Source: Rickettsiaceae bacterium (GTDB taxonomy: Bacteria > Pseudomonadota > Alphaproteobacteria > Rickettsiales > Rickettsiaceae). From it: a stretch of 7,752 nt of DNA. The position numbers and the translations under genes are program-made. The notes below the pieces were generated by a model. The model did no database searches and had not been told where the DNA came from. It saw nothing but the letters and a program-made list of their open reading frames with translations. The stretch spans positions 1-7,752 of the forward strand of contig JAIOYD010000064.1 in the NCBI GenBank assembly GCA_021741285.1, written 5' to 3'. Of the stretch, positions 6,430 through 7,752 are shown one piece after another (the stretch's first letter is position 1; every line of letters begins with the position of its first letter).

Positions 6430-7583
6430 TGAGTCCTCAGAGTTGTTTTTTTCAAATCTAATTTATCTATAATTCGTGCAAATGCTCCATTGCCTAGGAC
6501 ATTAGCACTAGTAATAAATGGGTCAAATAAAATATATAAAGCAGTTATCAAAGAAAGCATTTCTGTGTTAAATCCTAGATATTTATCTAATATTGGCAAC
6601 ATGACAAGTATTCCTCCACCCGGAATGGCTGCAACCGAGAATTTTGCAAGTACGAAATAAAATGTGAATATAATATATGTAGTTATGTCTGGTTGAGGTA
6701 AATTATAATTTTTTAAAATAGCATAAGCAAAACAAGGTATTGCTATACAATCTCCAACTAAATGAATATTGACAGTTGCTGGAATAACTGTGTGAACAAG
6801 GTCTTTATTTTGGGCATTTTTTTCTGTTCCGATGATGGTTAGGGGCATGCTAGCAGCGCTGGACATTGTACTAAAGCCACTTAGGGCTGCAGGAAGCATA
6901 TTTTTAATAGAAATAACGGAGCTAGAGATATTAAATTTTTCTAGGACAAAATATACAAAAGTAACATAGCCAAACTGTCTAAAAGCAATGATCATAAATA
7001 TCATAGTATAATTCTTCAAAATCTGAGTTATAACCCCATCATATTGAAGCTTTACTACAAACCCCGTGACAAAGAGAGGTATCATAAAAGTAATAATTTT
7101 GAGTAGTTTGGTTGTCATTGCTTCAAGCAATAAGCATATATTTTCTGTTTTTTTAGGAATTATTCTTGCTGATAATATCCCCATAATGATTCCAGAAAAC
7201 ATGGCGTAGTGATTTGGTATTAGGTTGGGTAGTGCAAATAGTATATGTCCTTTTAATGCATCATTCTCATTTGGAATTGCAAGCGATAAGTCAAAGCCAT
7301 AGATAATTATTCCTATCACCTGGCTTAGAGAGGTGGTTAAGAAGTTAGAAATTATTACTCCTCCCAGAATTACCAAGATTATTCTAGACGCATCTTTTGC
7401 AAGATTTGCAGCTGCTTTATAAAGCAAGCTAAAGATTATTACTGGAAGCAAAAAGATGATTATTGATTTAATGGTTAAGCTAACACCAAATAGTATCTCT
7501 GCTAATTGTAGGGGTATATAGCCGCCAAAAGCTATAATTATGAATATTAGGAGTGCCAACAATGCTGGCATTTGATGAAACAT
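6426..7583 (-). CDS. Divergent SLC1/DAACS-fold (dicarboxylate/amino acid:cation symporter family) transporter
   Basis: This 385-residue membrane protein is slightly shorter than usual (400-430). The fold is recognised from the HP1-like serine motif MSSAASMPLTIIGTEKN (240-256), the helix 7 region (268-280), the HP2-like AIPGGGILVMLPIL (319-332) and the helix 8 region DPFITSANVLGN (364-375). Family members import glutamate, aspartate, C4-dicarboxylates or neutral amino acids with Na+ or H+. By hand alignment to GltPh, the NMDGT stretch reads HLVGD (274-278), the substrate-contacting Arg397 is Ile367, and Asp405 is Asn375; Asp364, Thr368 and Asn371 match. A standard Na+/glutamate mechanism is therefore unlikely and no substrate is assigned. 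It is the first gene of the operon, with AAGG 9 bases before the ATG. A group II intron end lies 38 bases upstream. Confidence 0.82.
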   Translation of the reverse strand: MFHQMPALLALLIFIIIAFGGYIPLQLAEILFGVSLTIKSIIIFLLPVIIFSLLYKAAANLAKDASRIILVILGGVIISNFLTTSLSQVIGIIIYGFDLSLAIPNENDALKGHILFALPNLIPNHYAMFSGIIMGILSARIIPKKTENICLLLEAMTTKLLKIITFMIPLFVTGFVVKLQYDGVITQILKNYTMIFMIIAFRQFGYVTFVYFVLEKFNISSSVISIKNMLPAALSGFSTMSSAASMPLTIIGTEKNAQNKDLVHTVIPATVNIHLVGDCIAIPCFAYAILKNYNLPQPDITTYIIFTFYFVLAKFSVAAIPGGGILVMLPILDKYLGFNTEMLSLITALYILFDPFITSANVLGNGAFARIIDKLDLKKTTLRTQ

Positions 7584-7621
7584 GGCTTTAGACCTTGATT
7601 TTTGTTAGTAAATATATATGA

Positions 7622-7752
7622 GTGCGCCAAGGGAAGTGCGTAAAATTCAGTCGGTGAGAATCCGACCTATGCAAAGTCTAACCAACAGCATAGAAGCGAC
7701 TATTGCATTGCAAGAGGTGACGAATGTGGTGAAGCCAGTAGAAGTGACATAT
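7622..7752 (+). mobile_element. Group II intron, 5' end (runs off window)
   Basis: The sequence starts with GTGCGCC at 7622, matching the group II 5' consensus GUGYG. It then shows domain I-like structure: a GTCGG/CCGAC hairpin (7650-7654 with 7662-7666) and a TATGC/GCATA stem (7668-7672 with 7688-7692), followed by GAAGCGAC and GAGGTGACGAATGTGGTGAAGC-type sequence familiar from bacterial group II introns. Only 131 bases are present, so the exon-binding sites, the reverse transcriptase/maturase gene and domains V-VI lie outside the window. The 5' exon is the AT-rich stretch ending TATATATGA at 7621. It is oriented opposite to the adjacent transporter operon. Confidence 0.8.

Noticed and set aside
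7622..7752. Right-edge structured sequence as a riboswitch or other structured non-coding RNA
   Set aside because: The GTGCG start and the domain I-like order of motifs fit a group II intron better, and no riboswitch core was recognised.

Overview
The window looks like accessory-rich chromosome from an AT-rich, intracellular alphaproteobacterium, most likely Rickettsiales (Rickettsiaceae-like). This is judged from base composition, the MaeB-type malic enzyme, a set of small-genome transporters, an ankyrin-repeat relic and two different mobile elements. No RNA gene or marker that fixes the genus is present, so the placement is inference.

Left edge (1-641): the 5' end of an IS630-family transposase gene runs off the window on the minus strand. 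Its terminus abuts the C-terminal two thirds of an alpha/beta-hydrolase gene on the plus strand. That gene has lost its nucleophile-elbow half, so it is a pseudogene. Its last eight residues and stop lie in a sequence resembling a second, oppositely facing copy of the IS tip.

Middle (642-3921): a two-gene minus-strand unit reads AEC-family carrier (malate-permease type) then MaeB-type malic enzyme. A sigma70-like promoter lies upstream of the carrier. The pairing suggests import of malate or a related organic acid and its conversion to pyruvate, CO2 and NADPH.

Gap (3922-4280): a 359-base stretch with no intact gene. It holds the AEC promoter and leader, a hairpin-forming inverted repeat, and a frameshifted, 5'-truncated ankyrin-repeat coding remnant.

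Right part (4281-7583): a compact minus-strand operon reads divergent SLC1/DAACS-fold transporter, HIT-family protein, Bcr/CflA-type MFS exporter, RDD membrane protein. The first two genes overlap by 4 bases and the others are 15 and 37 bases apart. The transporter lacks several residues that bind Na+ and acidic substrate in characterised relatives, and the HIT protein has Asn at the third histidine position of its triad.

Right edge (7622-7752): the 5' end of a group II intron on the plus strand sits 38 bases upstream of the operon's first start codon. It probably separates the operon from its original promoter. I see no clear new multi-gene system. The most interesting items are the altered transporter and HIT residues, the IS-bounded hydrolase relic, the ankyrin relic and the intron position.
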